Shown here: positions 5,702-5,846 of the stretch, piece after piece | Numbering within the stretch: position 1 is the first letter of the stretch | Layout: each line of letters begins with the position of its first letter | Origin: Firmicutes bacterium CAG:555 | GTDB lineage: Bacteria; Bacillota; Clostridia; Oscillospirales; Oscillospiraceae | Direction: 5' to 3' | Assembly (NCBI GenBank): GCA_000431075.1 | Contig: HF986871.1 | Span: 1 to 5,846, forward strand | DNA: 5,846 bases | The notes under the pieces: model-generated | Told to the model about the DNA's origin: nothing | Database searches by the model: none | Seen by the model: the letters and a program-made list of their open reading frames with translations, nothing else | Program-made: the position numbers and the translations under genes

Positions 5702-5775
5702 GGAGGCGTCACCCGGATTTGAACCGGGGAATCGCGGATTTGCAGTCCGCTGCCTTACCACTTGGCTATGACGCC
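5701..5775 (-). tRNA. tRNA-Cys (anticodon GCA)
   Basis: A complete 75-nt cloverleaf with encoded CCA. The acceptor stem GGCGTCA pairs with TGACGCC; the D arm is GCC/GGC; the anticodon stem GCGGA/TCCGC holds loop CTGCAAA with anticodon GCA at 5743-5741; the T arm is CCCGG-TTCAAAT-CCGGG. The discriminator base is U73 (minus-strand complement of 5704), the main identity element for cysteinyl-tRNA synthetase. It reads UGC and UGU codons. It lies downstream of a probable tRNA-Gly on the same strand and is directly followed by the terminator at 5668-5701. Confidence 0.97.
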
Positions 5776-5780
5776 ATATA

Positions 5781-5809
5781 AGTTTGCAGGCTTTCAAAGC
5801 CTGCAAACT
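5781..5809 (-). repeat. Perfect inverted repeat between the two tRNA genes
   Basis: Arms 5781-5794 and 5796-5809 are exact reverse complements (14 bp, one central base), realistically an 11-12 bp stem with a short loop. It fills most of the 40-base gap between the tRNAs. In the tRNA transcription direction, TATATGG follows rather than a U-run, so it is not a clear intrinsic terminator. It could be an attenuator, or a spacer structure that guides tRNA processing. Confidence 0.8.
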
Positions 5810-5815
5810 ATTTCT

Positions 5816-5846
5816 TGGAGCGGGCAACGAGACTCGAACTCGCTAC
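5816..5846 (-). tRNA. 3' end of a tRNA, probably tRNA-Gly, cut by the window edge
   Basis: The last 31 nt of a minus-strand tRNA: a T arm GCGAG-TTCGAGT-CTCGT (one G-U pair), acceptor strand TGCCCGC, discriminator U and encoded CCA. The implied 5' acceptor strand GCGGGCA and the U73 discriminator match bacterial tRNA-Gly. The anticodon lies outside, so the isotype is inferred from these features alone. Confidence 0.8.

Noticed and set aside
5585..5827. An 80-codon minus-strand open frame across the tRNA region
   Set aside because: It runs through tRNA-Cys, its terminator and the inter-tRNA hairpin, so it is a chance frame over RNA genes.
1..5846. CRISPR arrays, insertion sequences, phage or toxin-antitoxin genes
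   Set aside because: I found no spaced direct repeats, transposase motifs, phage proteins or small toxin-like gene pairs. The inverted repeats present are explained as terminators or RNA hairpins.

Overview
The window reads as ordinary chromosome from a moderately GC-rich, low-oxygen Gram-positive bacterium, most likely a gut-type member of Clostridia. This is an inference from the strong Shine-Dalgarno sequences (AAAGGAG, AGAGGTGAT), SigA-type promoters with extended -10 elements, long-stem hairpins between genes and CCA-encoding tRNA genes. No single marker fixes the genus.

Layout. Positions 1-1599 (+) hold the end of an F-type ATP synthase operon: the beta subunit (atpD, 5' end outside the window) and the epsilon subunit (atpC), 3 bp apart. 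An ArsB/NhaD-type ion transporter (1676-3031, +) follows 76 bp later with no visible terminator between, so read-through from the atp operon is possible. A perfect 15-bp hairpin (3032-3065) sits between it and a convergent two-gene minus-strand unit: a metallo-beta-lactamase-fold hydrolase (3831-4709), then a TauE/SafE (TSUP) permease (3064-3828), separated by 2 bp. The roughly 130-bp region at 4710-4840 carries back-to-back promoters for this unit and for a plus-strand DUF1275/YoaK-family membrane protein (4841-5539). After another hairpin (5550-5581) and about 85 bp with no gene, a minus-strand tRNA cluster begins: tRNA-Cys(GCA) at 5701-5775 with its terminator at 5668-5701, and the 3' end of a probable tRNA-Gly running off the right edge. 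A 14-bp perfect inverted repeat separates the two tRNAs.

How the genes fit together. The ATP synthase couples the proton or sodium gradient to ATP, and the downstream antiporter-like protein may use the same gradient. The hydrolase and TSUP permease form a compact operon. In proteobacterial bigR-type operons a similar pair handles persulfide and sulfite, but the hydrolase here differs in architecture, so sulfur metabolism is only a hypothesis. The DUF1275 protein has no assigned role. I see no mobile element, CRISPR array, phage gene or clearly new multi-gene system. The points of interest are small: motif changes in AtpD and the DUF1275 protein, promoter architecture, and unusual hairpins.
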